Shown here: in pieces, positions 36,653 to 46,200 of the stretch | Position numbering within the stretch: the first letter of the stretch is position 1 | Layout of the letters: the number at the start of each line of letters is the position of its first letter | Assembly: GCF_000158195.2 (NCBI RefSeq) | Contig: NZ_GL987988.1 | Span: 1,029,978-1,093,977 of the forward strand | Direction: 5' to 3' | DNA from: Fusobacterium mortiferum ATCC 9817 | GTDB taxonomy: Bacteria > Fusobacteriota > Fusobacteriia > Fusobacteriales > Fusobacteriaceae | DNA: 64,000 nt | Position numbers and translations under genes: made by a program | Notes under the pieces: generated by a model | What the model saw: only the letters and a program-made list of their open reading frames with translations | The model's database searches: none | What the model was told of the DNA's origin: nothing

Positions 36653-38104
36653 ATGCATATAACATTATATAGAAAGTATAGACCAAAAAACTTTGAAGAA
36701 GTAGCTGGACAGAAAGAGATAGTAAAAACTATAAAAACTTCTTTAAGAAATGGTAAAACTTCACATGCTTATCTATTTACAGGACCTAGGGGAGTAGGGA
36801 AAACTACATTAGCTAGACTTATAGCCAAGGGGGTAAATTGTCTAGAAAATGGAATTACTGATGAACCATGTAATAGATGTGAAAATTGTTTAGCAATAAA
36901 TAATGGGACATTTTTAGATATGGTAGAGATAGATGCTGCTTCTAATAGAGGAATAGATGAGATAAGACAATTAAAAGAGAAAATAAATTATCAACCTGTA
37001 AAGGGAAGAAAAAAAATCTACATAATAGATGAGGTTCACATGCTCACAAAGGAGGCTTTTAATGCTTTACTTAAGACTTTAGAAGAACCGCCAGAACATG
37101 TTATCTTCATATTAGCAACAACAGAAGCTGATAAAATACTACCTACAATAATCTCAAGATGTCAAAGATATGATTTTAAAACTCTTTCACTAAATGATAT
37201 GAAAGAGCAATTAAGATTTATTGGAAAAAATGAGGGAGTAGATATATCAGATGATGTATTGGAACTAATCTATGAAAGCTCTGGTGGAAGTGTGAGAGAT
37301 GCTGTATCTATCCTTGAAAGAATAATGGTAACTTGTTTAGGAGAGGAGATTACTTTAGAAAAAAGTGAAGAGGTACTAGGAGTAACTTCTGCTAAAAAAA
37401 TGGAAGAGTTTTTAATGGAGATTAAAGAAAAAAATTATACAAAGCTAGTTAAAACTTTAGATAGTTTTTGGAATGACTCTGTTGAAATAGAACTATTTTT
37501 TAAAGATTTTGCTAAGTATTGTAAAGGACTTATGGCAAAAGGAGAGCTAGAAATAGAGAAGGGACTTACTATTATTGGTTGTATTTTTGACTCTTTAAAT
37601 AAGTTTAAATATGAAGAAGATAAAAGACTTGTTGGTTATGTAATAGTAGATAATCTTATGAAAAGAACAGTTAAACCAACAGAGATAATTGTAGAGAGAG
37701 TGGTAGAAAAAGAGATTACTCCTACAAAGGAAGAGATAAAATCAGAGAGAAAAGAAAAATTAGAGGGAATAACTCTTGAGTATATAGCAGGAAAATGGAA
37801 TGAAATTGTAAAAGAAGCTAAGAGGGAGAAAATTACTTTAGGAGCTTTTCTTATTACTGCTAAGCCATATAAATTAGAAGATGATATTCTATATATTGGA
37901 TTTGATACAGAGAGCAGTTTCTGTAAAGAGCAGATGGAAAATAGTGCCTATAATGATGTATTTACAGAAGTAGTAAGAAAAATAATTAATCCTAAATTAA
38001 AGTTAAAATATATCACTATTGGAAAGAAAAAAGAGATAGAGAAAGATAGTGGAGATTTTACAAAAAAAATAGTGGATTTCTTTGGTGGAGAAATTATGGT
38101 ATAA
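36653..38104 (+). CDS. dnaX: DNA polymerase III gamma/tau subunit
   Basis: The 483-residue clamp-loader ATPase starts with LYRKYRP and has Walker A GPRGVGKTT (about 44-52), the zinc-binding cysteines in EPCNRCENC, DEVHMLTKEAFNALLKTLEEPP and the SRC finger ISRCQRYDF. The C-terminal third is the polymerase-binding tau region. It starts 3 bases after the regulator gene. It loads the sliding clamp during replication. Confidence 0.96.
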   Translation: MHITLYRKYRPKNFEEVAGQKEIVKTIKTSLRNGKTSHAYLFTGPRGVGKTTLARLIAKGVNCLENGITDEPCNRCENCLAINNGTFLDMVEIDAASNRGIDEIRQLKEKINYQPVKGRKKIYIIDEVHMLTKEAFNALLKTLEEPPEHVIFILATTEADKILPTIISRCQRYDFKTLSLNDMKEQLRFIGKNEGVDISDDVLELIYESSGGSVRDAVSILERIMVTCLGEEITLEKSEEVLGVTSAKKMEEFLMEIKEKNYTKLVKTLDSFWNDSVEIELFFKDFAKYCKGLMAKGELEIEKGLTIIGCIFDSLNKFKYEEDKRLVGYVIVDNLMKRTVKPTEIIVERVVEKEITPTKEEIKSERKEKLEGITLEYIAGKWNEIVKEAKREKITLGAFLITAKPYKLEDDILYIGFDTESSFCKEQMENSAYNDVFTEVVRKIINPKLKLKYITIGKKKEIEKDSGDFTKKIVDFFGGEIMV

Positions 38105-38116
38105 TATGGAGGAAAA

Positions 38117-38926
38117 ATGTTTTTACTAAGTAGTGTATTATCAATAGTTCTTCTTTTCCTTCTTTCTCTTCTTATGCCAGTGATGAGTTTTGCTCTTCCT
38201 ATTTATAAGATAAAGAAGATGAAGAATTTTACTTTTAGGGAGAAGGTAATAGTCAATATTATAGTTATAATATTGATAGGTTTAATCAATCCTTGGTTGA
38301 TACCATTTTATTTAGGATTTTTTGTAGTGATTGAATCTCTTTATAATTATTTTATCTTTAAAGGAGATAGAATAAAAAAATTTGATAGAATAGTGATTAT
38401 TTCACTGATAACAACAGCTATTATGACAATGTTACTATTTTTATTAAAAGATGATATCAATAATAATATGGGACTTCTTATGGAAGTATATGAGAAAAAT
38501 TTTCAAATAAGTAAAGCTGAGAGTTTAGAAGTATTTGAAATGATAAAAAATAGTGCTGTATACTATATATTTATCTATGCAATTTTATCTGTATTTACAA
38601 TGTATATCTCTTTAGATATAAAGGATTACTCTCAGTGGGAAATCTCATTTGAATGGTTATTAATGTATTTGTTAGGATATTTTGCTATTCATCTGTTTAA
38701 GATAGATAATTTTTATACTAACAATATTTTAGGAATAGGTGAGTATATCTTTATATTTTTTGGAGTAAAAACTTTGTATTCAGTTTTTAGTAAAAAAATA
38801 AAATATAAAGGAATAGCAAATATGATAGCTATTATGCTAGGATTATTATTTCCTTTCGGAACTTTTATAATAGGAGTTTTTGGAGGATTTAAAATAGATA
38901 AAATCAAAATAAATGAAAAAAAATAA
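38117..38926 (+). CDS. Membrane protein, DUF2232/YybS-like
   Basis: The 269-residue protein has about seven to eight hydrophobic segments. In Firmicutes a DUF2232 (YybS) protein stands upstream of rplI-dnaB in the same order, which supports the assignment more than the sequence does. The function is unknown. RBS GGAGG lies 7 bases before the ATG. Confidence 0.6.
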   Translation: MFLLSSVLSIVLLFLLSLLMPVMSFALPIYKIKKMKNFTFREKVIVNIIVIILIGLINPWLIPFYLGFFVVIESLYNYFIFKGDRIKKFDRIVIISLITTAIMTMLLFLLKDDINNNMGLLMEVYEKNFQISKAESLEVFEMIKNSAVYYIFIYAILSVFTMYISLDIKDYSQWEISFEWLLMYLLGYFAIHLFKIDNFYTNNILGIGEYIFIFFGVKTLYSVFSKKIKYKGIANMIAIMLGLLFPFGTFIIGVFGGFKIDKIKINEKK

Positions 38927-38941
38927 TTGGAGGATAGAAAA

Positions 38942-39391
38942 ATGGCAAAATTACAAGTAATACTTACACAAGATGTAGCTGGACAAGGAAGAAAAGGAGA
39001 TATCGTATCTGTATCAGATGGATATGCTCACAATTTTTTAATAAAAAATAATAAAGGAATTCTTGCAACTCCAGAAGAACTAAAAAAAATAGAAAACAGA
39101 AAGAAAAAAGAGGAAAAAAGACAACAAGAGGAAAAAATAAAATCTGAAGAGTTAAAAAAAGTTATAGAAGCTAAAAAAGTTGAAATAGCTGTAAAAACAG
39201 GGGAAAATGGAAAGTTATTTGGAGCTATAACTAACAAAGAGGTAGCAGCAGCTCTTGAGCAAACATTTGGATTAAAAATAGATAGAAAGAAAATAGAGTG
39301 TAATATAAAAAGTTTAGGAGAGCATGTTGCATTTGTAAAACTTCATACAGATGTAAAGGCTGAGGTAAAAATAGTAGCTAAAGCTCAATAG
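38942..39391 (+). CDS. rplI: 50S ribosomal protein L9
   Basis: The 149-residue product has the L9 signature GRKGDIVSVSDGYAHNFLI and the long charged helix typical of L9, then a C-terminal RNA-binding domain with KTGENGKLFGAITNKEV. The ATG at 38942 is used rather than the TTG at 38927, because GGAGG (38929-38933) precedes it and the family starts at MAKLQVIL or similar. Confidence 0.96.
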   Translation: MAKLQVILTQDVAGQGRKGDIVSVSDGYAHNFLIKNNKGILATPEELKKIENRKKKEEKRQQEEKIKSEELKKVIEAKKVEIAVKTGENGKLFGAITNKEVAAALEQTFGLKIDRKKIECNIKSLGEHVAFVKLHTDVKAEVKIVAKAQ

Positions 39392-39410
39392 TTTTATTTG
39401 AGGAGTAAAA

Positions 39411-40751
39411 ATGCTAGATATAGAAAATTTAAAAAAAGTTCCTAGTAGTATAGAGGCAGAGAAATCTGTCCTAGGAGGAATATTTCTAAAGCCAGATATA
39501 TTTGGGGATGTAGTAGAGATACTACATCCTAATGATTTCTATAAGAATGGACATAAGTTAATATATGAGGCTATGAGAGATATCTATAATAGTGGAACAG
39601 GAATAGACCCTATTGTAGTAGTAAATAAATTGAAAAAAAATGAGAAGTTTGATGAGTTAGTAGGAGAGCAACTGTTATTTGATATAATTTCAGATGTGCC
39701 TACTGCGGCTAATATAATAGAATATGCTAAAATTGTTAAGGAAAAAGCTACTCTCAGAAGATTAGGAGAGGTAGGAACAAAAATAGTTGAACTTGCCTAT
39801 GAAGGTTATGAAGAGGTAGATAATATCCTTGACAAAGCTGAGGGAATGATATTTAAGATTTCAGAGAATGTAGATTCTAAGGATTTAGTGAGCTTAAAAG
39901 ATGTAATAGCCCAAGAGTTTGTAAGATTAGAAAAAGTTTATCAAAATAAGGGAGTAGCTACAGGAATATCATCTGGTTTCTCAGATTTTGACCAGATGAC
40001 AAGTGGTTTTCATCCATCTGATTTAATTATTCTAGCAGCTAGACCAGCTATGGGAAAGACAGCTTTTGCTCTAAACTTAGCACTAAATGCGGCTATGAAA
40101 AGTAAAAAGGGTGTCTTGTTATTTAGTTTGGAGATGTCTAGTTCTCAATTGCTACAAAGACTTCTTTCAATAGAGGCTGGGATAGGACTTCAAAAAATAA
40201 GAAATGGTTTTTTAGATCCAGATGACTGGGGAAAATTAGGGCTTGCAAGTATGAAGCTGTCAAATTCAGAGATAAATATAGCTGACTTACCCAATGTAAA
40301 TGTATTAGAGATAAGAGCTATTGCTAGAAGATTAAAAGCAGCTGGAAAACTTGATATGATTATCATAGATTATCTTCAACTTATAAAAGGAAATAGTACT
40401 CGTGGAGATAATAGACAGCAAGAAATTTCTGAAATTTCTAGAGCTTTAAAGGGAATAGCTAGAGAGTTAGATATCCCGATAATAGCTTTATCACAATTAT
40501 CCAGAGCAACTGAGCAAAGAGCAGATAGAAGACCTATGCTTTCAGACTTAAGAGAGTCTGGAGCTATTGAGCAAGATGCTGATATGGTAATGTTTTTATA
40601 TAGAGATGATTATTACAACGAAGATTCTGAGGATAAAGGGCTTACTGAAGTAATTATAGGTAAACAGAGAAATGGACCAGTAGGAACTATAAAACTCAGA
40701 TTTTTCCATGAGTATACTAGATTTGAGAATTTTACTTCAAGAATTGAATAG
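39411..40751 (+). CDS. dnaB: Replicative DNA helicase DnaB
   Basis: The 446-residue protein has the N-terminal DnaB domain (PSSIEAEKSVLGGIFL) and a RecA-fold helicase domain with Walker A ARPAMGKTAFALN (about 205-217), FSLEMSSSQLLQR, IIDYLQL and SDLRESGAIEQDADMV. There is no intein. It follows rplI by 19 bases. Confidence 0.97.
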   Translation: MLDIENLKKVPSSIEAEKSVLGGIFLKPDIFGDVVEILHPNDFYKNGHKLIYEAMRDIYNSGTGIDPIVVVNKLKKNEKFDELVGEQLLFDIISDVPTAANIIEYAKIVKEKATLRRLGEVGTKIVELAYEGYEEVDNILDKAEGMIFKISENVDSKDLVSLKDVIAQEFVRLEKVYQNKGVATGISSGFSDFDQMTSGFHPSDLIILAARPAMGKTAFALNLALNAAMKSKKGVLLFSLEMSSSQLLQRLLSIEAGIGLQKIRNGFLDPDDWGKLGLASMKLSNSEINIADLPNVNVLEIRAIARRLKAAGKLDMIIIDYLQLIKGNSTRGDNRQQEISEISRALKGIARELDIPIIALSQLSRATEQRADRRPMLSDLRESGAIEQDADMVMFLYRDDYYNEDSEDKGLTEVIIGKQRNGPVGTIKLRFFHEYTRFENFTSRIE

Positions 40752-40772
40752 ATTAAGAGAGGATTGATATAA

Positions 40773-41993
40773 GTGAAAAAAGTTGAATTATTAGCTCCAG
40801 TAGGTAATATGGAGAAATTTAAAATGGCTCTACACTATGGTGCAGATGCAGTATTCTTAGGTGGAAAGATGTTTAATCTAAGAGCTGGAAGTAATAACCT
40901 TTCAGATGAAGAGTTAGAGTATGCTGTAAATTATGCACATGAGAGAGGAAAGAAAGTTTATGTTACATTAAATGTAATCCCTCATAACCAAGAGTTAGAA
41001 CTATTACCTGACTATGTAAAATTTTTAGATAGAATAGGAGTAGATGGAGTAATTGTAGCTGATCTTGGAGTTTTCCAAATAGTAAAAGAAAACTCTAATC
41101 TTTCTATCAGTGTAAGTACACAAGCAAGTAATACAAACTGGCGTTCTGTAAAGATGTGGAAAGATTTAGGAGCTAGAAGAGTTGTATTAGCAAGAGAGAT
41201 TTCATTGGATAATATAGCTGAAATTAGAGCTAAAGTTCCTGATATAGAGTTAGAGGTATTTGTACATGGAGCTATGTGCATGGCTATTTCTGGAAGATGC
41301 TTACTAAGTAACTATATGACTGGAAGAGATGCCAATAGAGGAGATTGTGCTCAAGCATGTAGATGGAAATATAATCTTGTAGAGGAAACAAGACCAGGAG
41401 AGTATATGCCTGTATATGAAGATGAGCATGGGACATATATTTTCAACTCAAGAGATTTATGTACAATAGAGATTATAGATAAAATCCTAGATTTAGGTGT
41501 AGATTCTCTAAAAATAGAGGGAAGAATGAAAGGTATATACTATGTAGCTAATGCTGTAAAAGTATATAGAGATGCCATAGATAGTTACTATTCTGGAAAT
41601 TATCAATATAACCCTAAATGGTTAGAAGAATTAGAGTCTACTTCAAATAGAAGTTATACAAAAGGATTCTATTTAGGAAGAGCTGGAGTAGAATCTCAAA
41701 ACTATAATGATAGAAATTCATATAGCCAAACACATCAACTAGTAGCTAAGGTAGAGCAAAAATTACCTAACAATGAGTATATTCTTGCTATAAGAAATAG
41801 ATTATTAGTTGGAGAAAAATTAGAAGTAGTAAGTCCTGGAATAAGTGTAAGAGAGATAACTTTACCAACTATGATACTTATGAACAAAGATAAAGAGGTA
41901 GGAGAGGTAGAAGCGGCTAATCCGAACTCATTTGTTAAGATAAAATTAGATGAAGAACTAAATGAATTAGATATGCTAAGAAAAAAAATCTAA
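40773..41993 (+). CDS. U32-family peptidase / tRNA or rRNA hydroxylation protein
   Basis: The 406-residue protein starts with GTG after AGAGG. It has ELLAPVGNMEKFKMAL near the N terminus, VFVHGAMCMAISGRCLLSNYM, and a cysteine set in GDCAQACRWKY, all typical of U32 proteins. The family includes collagenase-like proteins and the RlhA/TrhP enzymes that hydroxylate rRNA or tRNA. The length and cysteine pattern favour an RNA hydroxylation role of the TrhP type. Confidence 0.88.
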   Translation: MKKVELLAPVGNMEKFKMALHYGADAVFLGGKMFNLRAGSNNLSDEELEYAVNYAHERGKKVYVTLNVIPHNQELELLPDYVKFLDRIGVDGVIVADLGVFQIVKENSNLSISVSTQASNTNWRSVKMWKDLGARRVVLAREISLDNIAEIRAKVPDIELEVFVHGAMCMAISGRCLLSNYMTGRDANRGDCAQACRWKYNLVEETRPGEYMPVYEDEHGTYIFNSRDLCTIEIIDKILDLGVDSLKIEGRMKGIYYVANAVKVYRDAIDSYYSGNYQYNPKWLEELESTSNRSYTKGFYLGRAGVESQNYNDRNSYSQTHQLVAKVEQKLPNNEYILAIRNRLLVGEKLEVVSPGISVREITLPTMILMNKDKEVGEVEAANPNSFVKIKLDEELNELDMLRKKI

Positions 41994-42011
41994 AAAATTA
42001 GGGGGATAGTT

Positions 42012-42566
42012 ATGAAAAAACTATTAGTAATGGGAATATTAGTTTTAAGCTCAATATCTTTTGCTAAATTAGAGGTACCAGAAGATGTAGAGAAAAATAT
42101 AAATAAATCAGCTAGAAGTTTTGATGGTTCTCAAAGAATGAACTATATAAATTGGCAAAAAAGGTCATATTTAAGAATGGATGAGGTAGCTAAAGAATCT
42201 GGAATACCACAGGAAGAATATGCTAGAATAAAGGCTAAACTTGAGAGAATGTATGGAAGTAACTATGCAAAACAGCTCCAAGTATTACCAGATGAGATAA
42301 ACGATTACAAAGATGTGGTAAAAAGAGTAGAAGAGGCTACAAAGGGAAATGTTATAGTAGATGAAGAGGTAAACCAAAGAGCAAAAGAGGAGATAGTTAA
42401 AACTTTAAATGCTGTAAAAGTTCCTAAAGAAATCTTAGAGGTTTATCAAAAATCTGCTGAAGAGTTATTCCCAAATAACTATCCTAAACAACAGCAATTT
42501 TTAAGTATATGTATAAAAGATTACTTTGAGATACTACCACTATTAAAAAAAGAATTAAATAAATAA
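42012..42566 (+). CDS. Exported protein of unknown function
   Basis: The 184-residue product has a signal peptide (MKKLLVMGILVLSSISFA) and a helical, charged mature part with NYPKQQQFLSICIKDYF near the end. No family is recognised. It follows the U32 gene by 18 bases and probably shares its transcript. Confidence 0.6.
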   Translation: MKKLLVMGILVLSSISFAKLEVPEDVEKNINKSARSFDGSQRMNYINWQKRSYLRMDEVAKESGIPQEEYARIKAKLERMYGSNYAKQLQVLPDEINDYKDVVKRVEEATKGNVIVDEEVNQRAKEEIVKTLNAVKVPKEILEVYQKSAEELFPNNYPKQQQFLSICIKDYFEILPLLKKELNK

Positions 42567-42619
42567 ATTTTAAAAGGTCAATATTTTTTACAAAAAGTCT
42601 AAATTTTTGAAAAAAAATG

Positions 42620-42648
42620 TTGACTTTTTTGTCAATGTAAAGTATATT
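42620..42648 (+). promoter_or_regulatory. Promoter and overlapping palindrome upstream of nhaC
   Basis: TTGACT (42620-42625), a 17-base spacer and TATATT (42643-42648) form a promoter. TTGAC-N6-GTCAA (42620-42635) is a perfect palindrome covering the -35 box, so a repressor bound here would block it. Confidence 0.65.
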
Positions 42649-42695
42649 AAATTGTTAAAAAAAATATTTAAAACAAAGGAGTTGATAGGAGAGAA

Positions 42696-44078
42696 ATGAA
42701 AAAGAGACAAGTATCCCTTTCTTGTGCATTACTTCCAATAATATTTTTGGTTGTAATACTTTTTTATTCAGTACAGATAGCTAAACTAGAAGTACATATT
42801 CCAATATTTATTTCTGCTATATTTGCAGGTTTTGTGGCATTGATATGTAAATATGCTACTTGGGACGAATTAGAAGATGGAGTTGTAGAAACCATAAAGA
42901 TGTCTATGAGAGCTATACTTATTCTTATGATAATAGGAATGGTTATAGGAAGTTGGATTTTATCAGGAATAGTTCCATCAATGATATACTATGGTTTAAA
43001 GATTATCAATCCATTAGTATTTTTACCAGTTACAGTTATAATATGTTCAATAGTATCTCTTTCTACTGGAAGTTCGTGGAGTACAGCTTCGACGGTGGGA
43101 ATAGCCCTAGTAGGAATAGGAGAAGGGCTGGGATTACCTAGACCAGTGATAGCAGGAGCAATAATATCTGGAGCATATTTTGGAGATAAACTTTCTCCAA
43201 TGTCAGATACAACTACATTGGCACCAGCTATGGCAGGAGCCACACTATTTGATCATATAAAACATATGCTTTATTCAACTGTACCAGCATATATATTTAC
43301 ACTGGTTGGATTTATTATATTGGGAATAAAACACAGTTCAGGTGGAGAGGTAGATACTGCTCAAGTTAATGAGATATTAAATGCACTATCTAATTCATTT
43401 AATATTAGTCCATTTCTACTATTAATTCCAGTGTTTGTAATAGGAATGGTGGTTATGAAAGTGCCAGCTATTCCAGGATTGTTTGCAGGTTCTTTAATAG
43501 GAGGAGCTGCTGCTATGCTTTTCCAAGGTGCTTCTTTAAAAGATGCACTATACTCTTTACATTATGGATTTAGTGGAAGTACAGGAAATGCCATGGTAGA
43601 TGAGTTGTTAAATAGAGGAGGAATGAACTCTATGATGTGGACTGTATCTATTATTCTATGTGCTATGACATTTGGTGGAATAATGGAGAAGTCTGGAATG
43701 TTAGGAAGAATAGCTCAAGAAATATTGAGATTTGCTAATACAACAGGTAAATTAATTTTGGCAACACTATTGACACCTATGTTTATTAATTCAGTAGCTG
43801 GAGATCAATATCTTTCAATAGTTATTCCTGGAAGAATGTTTAAGGAGAGTTATGAGAAAAGAGGACTTGCTCCTAAAAATCTTTCAAGAGCCTTAGAGGA
43901 TTCAGGAACAATGACATCAGCACTTATTCCTTGGAATACATGTGGAGCCTTTATGATGGGGGCTTTAGGAGTAGGAGCTTGGGTGTATGTACCATATTGT
44001 CTATTTAATATAATCTCTCCAATAATTTCAGCATTTTATGGATTTACTGGAATTACAATAGAGAAGATAGAGAAATAA
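42696..44078 (+). CDS. nhaC: NhaC-family sodium/proton antiporter
   Basis: The 460-residue membrane protein has about eleven hydrophobic segments and NhaC-type motifs SLSTGSSWSTASTVGIAL (about 122-139), SGAYFGDKLSPMSDTT and NSVAGDQYLSIVIPGRMF. Members exchange sodium for protons, and some carry malate/lactate. The start follows AAGGAG at 42677-42682 or a weaker site nearer; the ATG at 42696 is kept. A terminator follows at 44099. Confidence 0.9.
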   Translation: MKKRQVSLSCALLPIIFLVVILFYSVQIAKLEVHIPIFISAIFAGFVALICKYATWDELEDGVVETIKMSMRAILILMIIGMVIGSWILSGIVPSMIYYGLKIINPLVFLPVTVIICSIVSLSTGSSWSTASTVGIALVGIGEGLGLPRPVIAGAIISGAYFGDKLSPMSDTTTLAPAMAGATLFDHIKHMLYSTVPAYIFTLVGFIILGIKHSSGGEVDTAQVNEILNALSNSFNISPFLLLIPVFVIGMVVMKVPAIPGLFAGSLIGGAAAMLFQGASLKDALYSLHYGFSGSTGNAMVDELLNRGGMNSMMWTVSIILCAMTFGGIMEKSGMLGRIAQEILRFANTTGKLILATLLTPMFINSVAGDQYLSIVIPGRMFKESYEKRGLAPKNLSRALEDSGTMTSALIPWNTCGAFMMGALGVGAWVYVPYCLFNIISPIISAFYGFTGITIEKIEK

Positions 44079-44098
44079 AATAATCTGATTGATATATG

Positions 44099-44132
44099 AG
44101 AGTAGTTATTTGGTTGAAATAGCTACTCTTTT
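44099..44132 (+). terminator. Terminator after nhaC
   Basis: AGAGTAGTTATTT (44101 region) pairs with AAATAGCTACTCT (44117-44129) with one mismatch and a TTTT tail. Confidence 0.75.
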
Positions 44133-44180
44133 AATTTTTCTTTATCTAATTTAATAATTACTCAGCCAGCAAATTAATTT

Positions 44181-44350
44181 AAGAAAACTCAAAGAATTGT
44201 GTAATTTATGAAGAGAAGTTAGATTAACTCAGCGAAGTCGAACGCTAAAAAATACAATAAGTCAAAGACTTAACCCTTGTATTTTTAGTGAGATAAGTTT
44301 ATAGTTAATCAACTTCTTGGAATATGGAACAATTCTTAGTTTTCTTTTTA
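44181..44350. repeat. Nested-hairpin repeat, copy A
   Basis: Three concentric stems plus a tip are visible. The outer stem joins AAGAAAACT..AAGAATTG to CAATTCTTAGTTTTCTT. The middle one joins AGAAGTTAGATTAACT (44214-44229) to AGTTAATCAACTTCT (44303-44317). The inner one joins CTAAAAAATACAA (44245-44257) to TTGTATTTTTAG (44277-44288), with the tip AAGTC-AAA-GACTT. A second copy at 47281-47452 differs by paired changes that keep the stems. The outer stem with its T tail looks like a terminator. The remainder of the 44.08-44.49 kb gap holds two terminators only. Confidence 0.85.
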
Positions 44351-44390
44351 AATCATAAATAGTTGAACATTAATTTAATATCTAATAAAG

Positions 44391-44423
44391 AATAAAAAAG
44401 AAGAAAGCTCTACAGAACTTTCT
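44391..44423 (-). terminator. Terminator after ptsG
   Basis: In the - sense, AGAAAG and CTTTCT (plus 44402-44407 and 44418-44423) pair and are followed by a U tract (complement of A at 44393-44400). Confidence 0.6.
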
Positions 44424-44488
44424 CCTTTTTCCACCCATACTTATATTTAAAAGTTTCTAATAATACCCATATGACCTTAAACAGTATC

Positions 44489-45976
44489 TTAAATTCCGGT
44501 CATTTTCTTTAAATCGTTGCAGATAAATTGTGCCTTTGAACCAAATATTGCTTGAATTCCGTGAGCTCCAACTTTTAATACTCCAGAAGCACCTAATGTC
44601 TTTAAGACATCATCTTTAACTATTGAAGTATCTTTAACTTCCACTCTTAATCTAGTGATACAAGAGTCTAGAGATAAAAGATTTTCTTTTCCACCTAAAG
44701 CTTCTAAAACTCCAACAGCTAAAGCATCTCCATCAACAGCTTTTGTTTCTTCTGAATCAGAAGTTGCAGCATCTCTACCAGGAGTTTTTAAATCAAATTT
44801 TCTAATAGCAAATCTAAATCCAAAATAGTATATAACAGAGAAACAAAGTCCAACTATAATAACCATATACCATCTAGTTTCAAATCCACTTGTACCAGTT
44901 AAAACACCAAATACGATATAGTCTATTAATCCACCAGAGAAAGTCATACCTATTCTAACTTGGAATAAGTTCATTAACATAAATGAAAGTCCAGCAAATA
45001 GACAGTGAATTCCATATAATACAGGAGCTACGAATAAGAATGAGAACTCTAATGGCTCAGTAATTCCTGTTAAGAAAGCTGTAAGAGCTGCAGAGAATAA
45101 AATTCCTCCAACTAATTTTTTATTTTCTGGTCTAGCTTCTTGATACATAGCTAAAGCAGCAGCAGGTAATCCAAACATCATAAATACGAATTTTCCTGTT
45201 AAGAATTTTCCAGCACCTTGGTATGTAGCTGAAGAGAAAGAGTGTACTCCATCTTTTAACATAGCAAACCAGATAGCTTGGTCCCCTTGTACTACTTGTC
45301 CAGCTTGAGTAGTATACTCTCCAAATTGGTACCAGAAAGGAGCATAGAAAATGTGGTGTAATCCAAATGGGATTAAAGCTCTTTCTATAATTCCAAAGAT
45401 AAATGTAGATATATTTGTATTTACTTCGTTAGCTAAGAAAGATAATTTTGCTAGTCCAATTTGAACTGGTTGCCATATTGTAGGCATAGCTAATCCAACT
45501 AAGAAAGCTAATATAGCTGTCATAATAGGAACTAATCTTTTTCCAGCAAAGAACCCTAAGAAAGCTGGTAGTTCAGTTTTATAGAATTTTTTATAACATA
45601 TAGCTGCTATTATACCTGCTATTAATCCACCAAAAACTCCAGTTTGAAGAGTAGGGATTCCTAATACCATAGCATAAGATAAATCTCCACTAGCTACTCC
45701 AACAGCAGCATCTGTCATAATTCCCATAGTAGTATTCATTATCAAAATAGCTACTACAGCAGCTAGAGCGGCAATACCATCTCCACCTACTAGTCCTATG
45801 GCTGCTCCTATGGCAAATAGTAAAGGTAAGTTTGAAAATATTATTTGTCCAGCTTGCTCCATAAGTGTAAAATGTAATTTGTTTCCAAAGGCTAAGAATA
45901 ATCCTGCTGCTGGAAGAATAGCAACTGGAGTCATCAGAGCTTTTCCAATTTTTTGAACTTCTGCAAAGATTTTCAT
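44489..45976 (-). CDS. ptsG: PTS glucose/N-acetylglucosamine-type IICB permease
   Basis: The 495-residue protein has an EIIC membrane domain (about 1-385), with [18 protein letters not shown] at the start, the sugar-binding [15 protein letters not shown] and about ten segments. A C-terminal EIIB domain (about 415-495) has the phosphorylated cysteine in [13 protein letters not shown]. It has no EIIA domain, so a separate EIIA-Glc type protein must serve it. Sequence favours glucose over GlcNAc, but the sugar is not proven. It is divergent from the Mu-transposase-like gene, which may regulate it. Confidence 0.88.
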   Translation of the reverse strand: MKIFAEVQKIGKALMTPVAILPAAGLFLAFGNKLHFTLMEQAGQIIFSNLPLLFAIGAAIGLVGGDGIAALAAVVAILIMNTTMGIMTDAAVGVASGDLSYAMVLGIPTLQTGVFGGLIAGIIAAICYKKFYKTELPAFLGFFAGKRLVPIMTAILAFLVGLAMPTIWQPVQIGLAKLSFLANEVNTNISTFIFGIIERALIPFGLHHIFYAPFWYQFGEYTTQAGQVVQGDQAIWFAMLKDGVHSFSSATYQGAGKFLTGKFVFMMFGLPAAALAMYQEARPENKKLVGGILFSAALTAFLTGITEPLEFSFLFVAPVLYGIHCLFAGLSFMLMNLFQVRIGMTFSGGLIDYIVFGVLTGTSGFETRWYMVIIVGLCFSVIYYFGFRFAIRKFDLKTPGRDAATSDSEETKAVDGDALAVGVLEALGGKENLLSLDSCITRLRVEVKDTSIVKDDVLKTLGASGVLKVGAHGIQAIFGSKAQFICNDLKKMTGI

Positions 45977-46016
45977 AAAAATTCCTCCATAATTTTTTTT
46001 AATTTTCTATGATATA

Positions 46017-46045
46017 AATATAACTCAACTTCTTAAAAAAGTCAA
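46017..46045 (-). promoter_or_regulatory. Promoter of ptsG
   Basis: In the - sense TTGACT (46045-46040), a 17-base spacer and TATATT (46022-46017) match the consensus well. An 18-bp repeat copy (46052-46069) lies just upstream of the -35 box. Confidence 0.75.
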
Positions 46046-46051
46046 TAATTT

Positions 46052-46200
46052 TTTCAAAATAATTGAGCCATTTTTATTTTAAATTGATTTTTTTAAAAAA
46101 ATAGTGTATGATTTTATTATAATAAAATTAAAGATTAGGGGATAATTTTTATGAAAGAAGATAAAGAATTAGAGATAACACGTTTCAAAATAATTGAGCC
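46052..46200. repeat. 18-bp direct repeat at 46052-46069 and 46183-46200
   Basis: TTTCAAAATAATTGAGCC occurs twice, 131 bases apart. One copy is in the divergent intergenic region next to the ptsG -35 box, the other 32 bases inside the coding sequence of the DNA-binding protein gene. Two copies in this layout suggest binding sites for that protein (autoregulation and ptsG control). Confidence 0.6.
46084..46112 (+). promoter_or_regulatory. Promoter of the Mu-transposase-like gene
   Basis: TTGATT (46084-46089), 17 bases and TATGAT (46107-46112), 38 bases before the ATG. Confidence 0.6.

Noticed and set aside
38020-38036. A-rich slippery stretch in dnaX that might give a gamma subunit by frameshift
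   Set aside because: It lies close to the C terminus, so a shifted product would hardly differ from full length, and no stimulating structure is seen.
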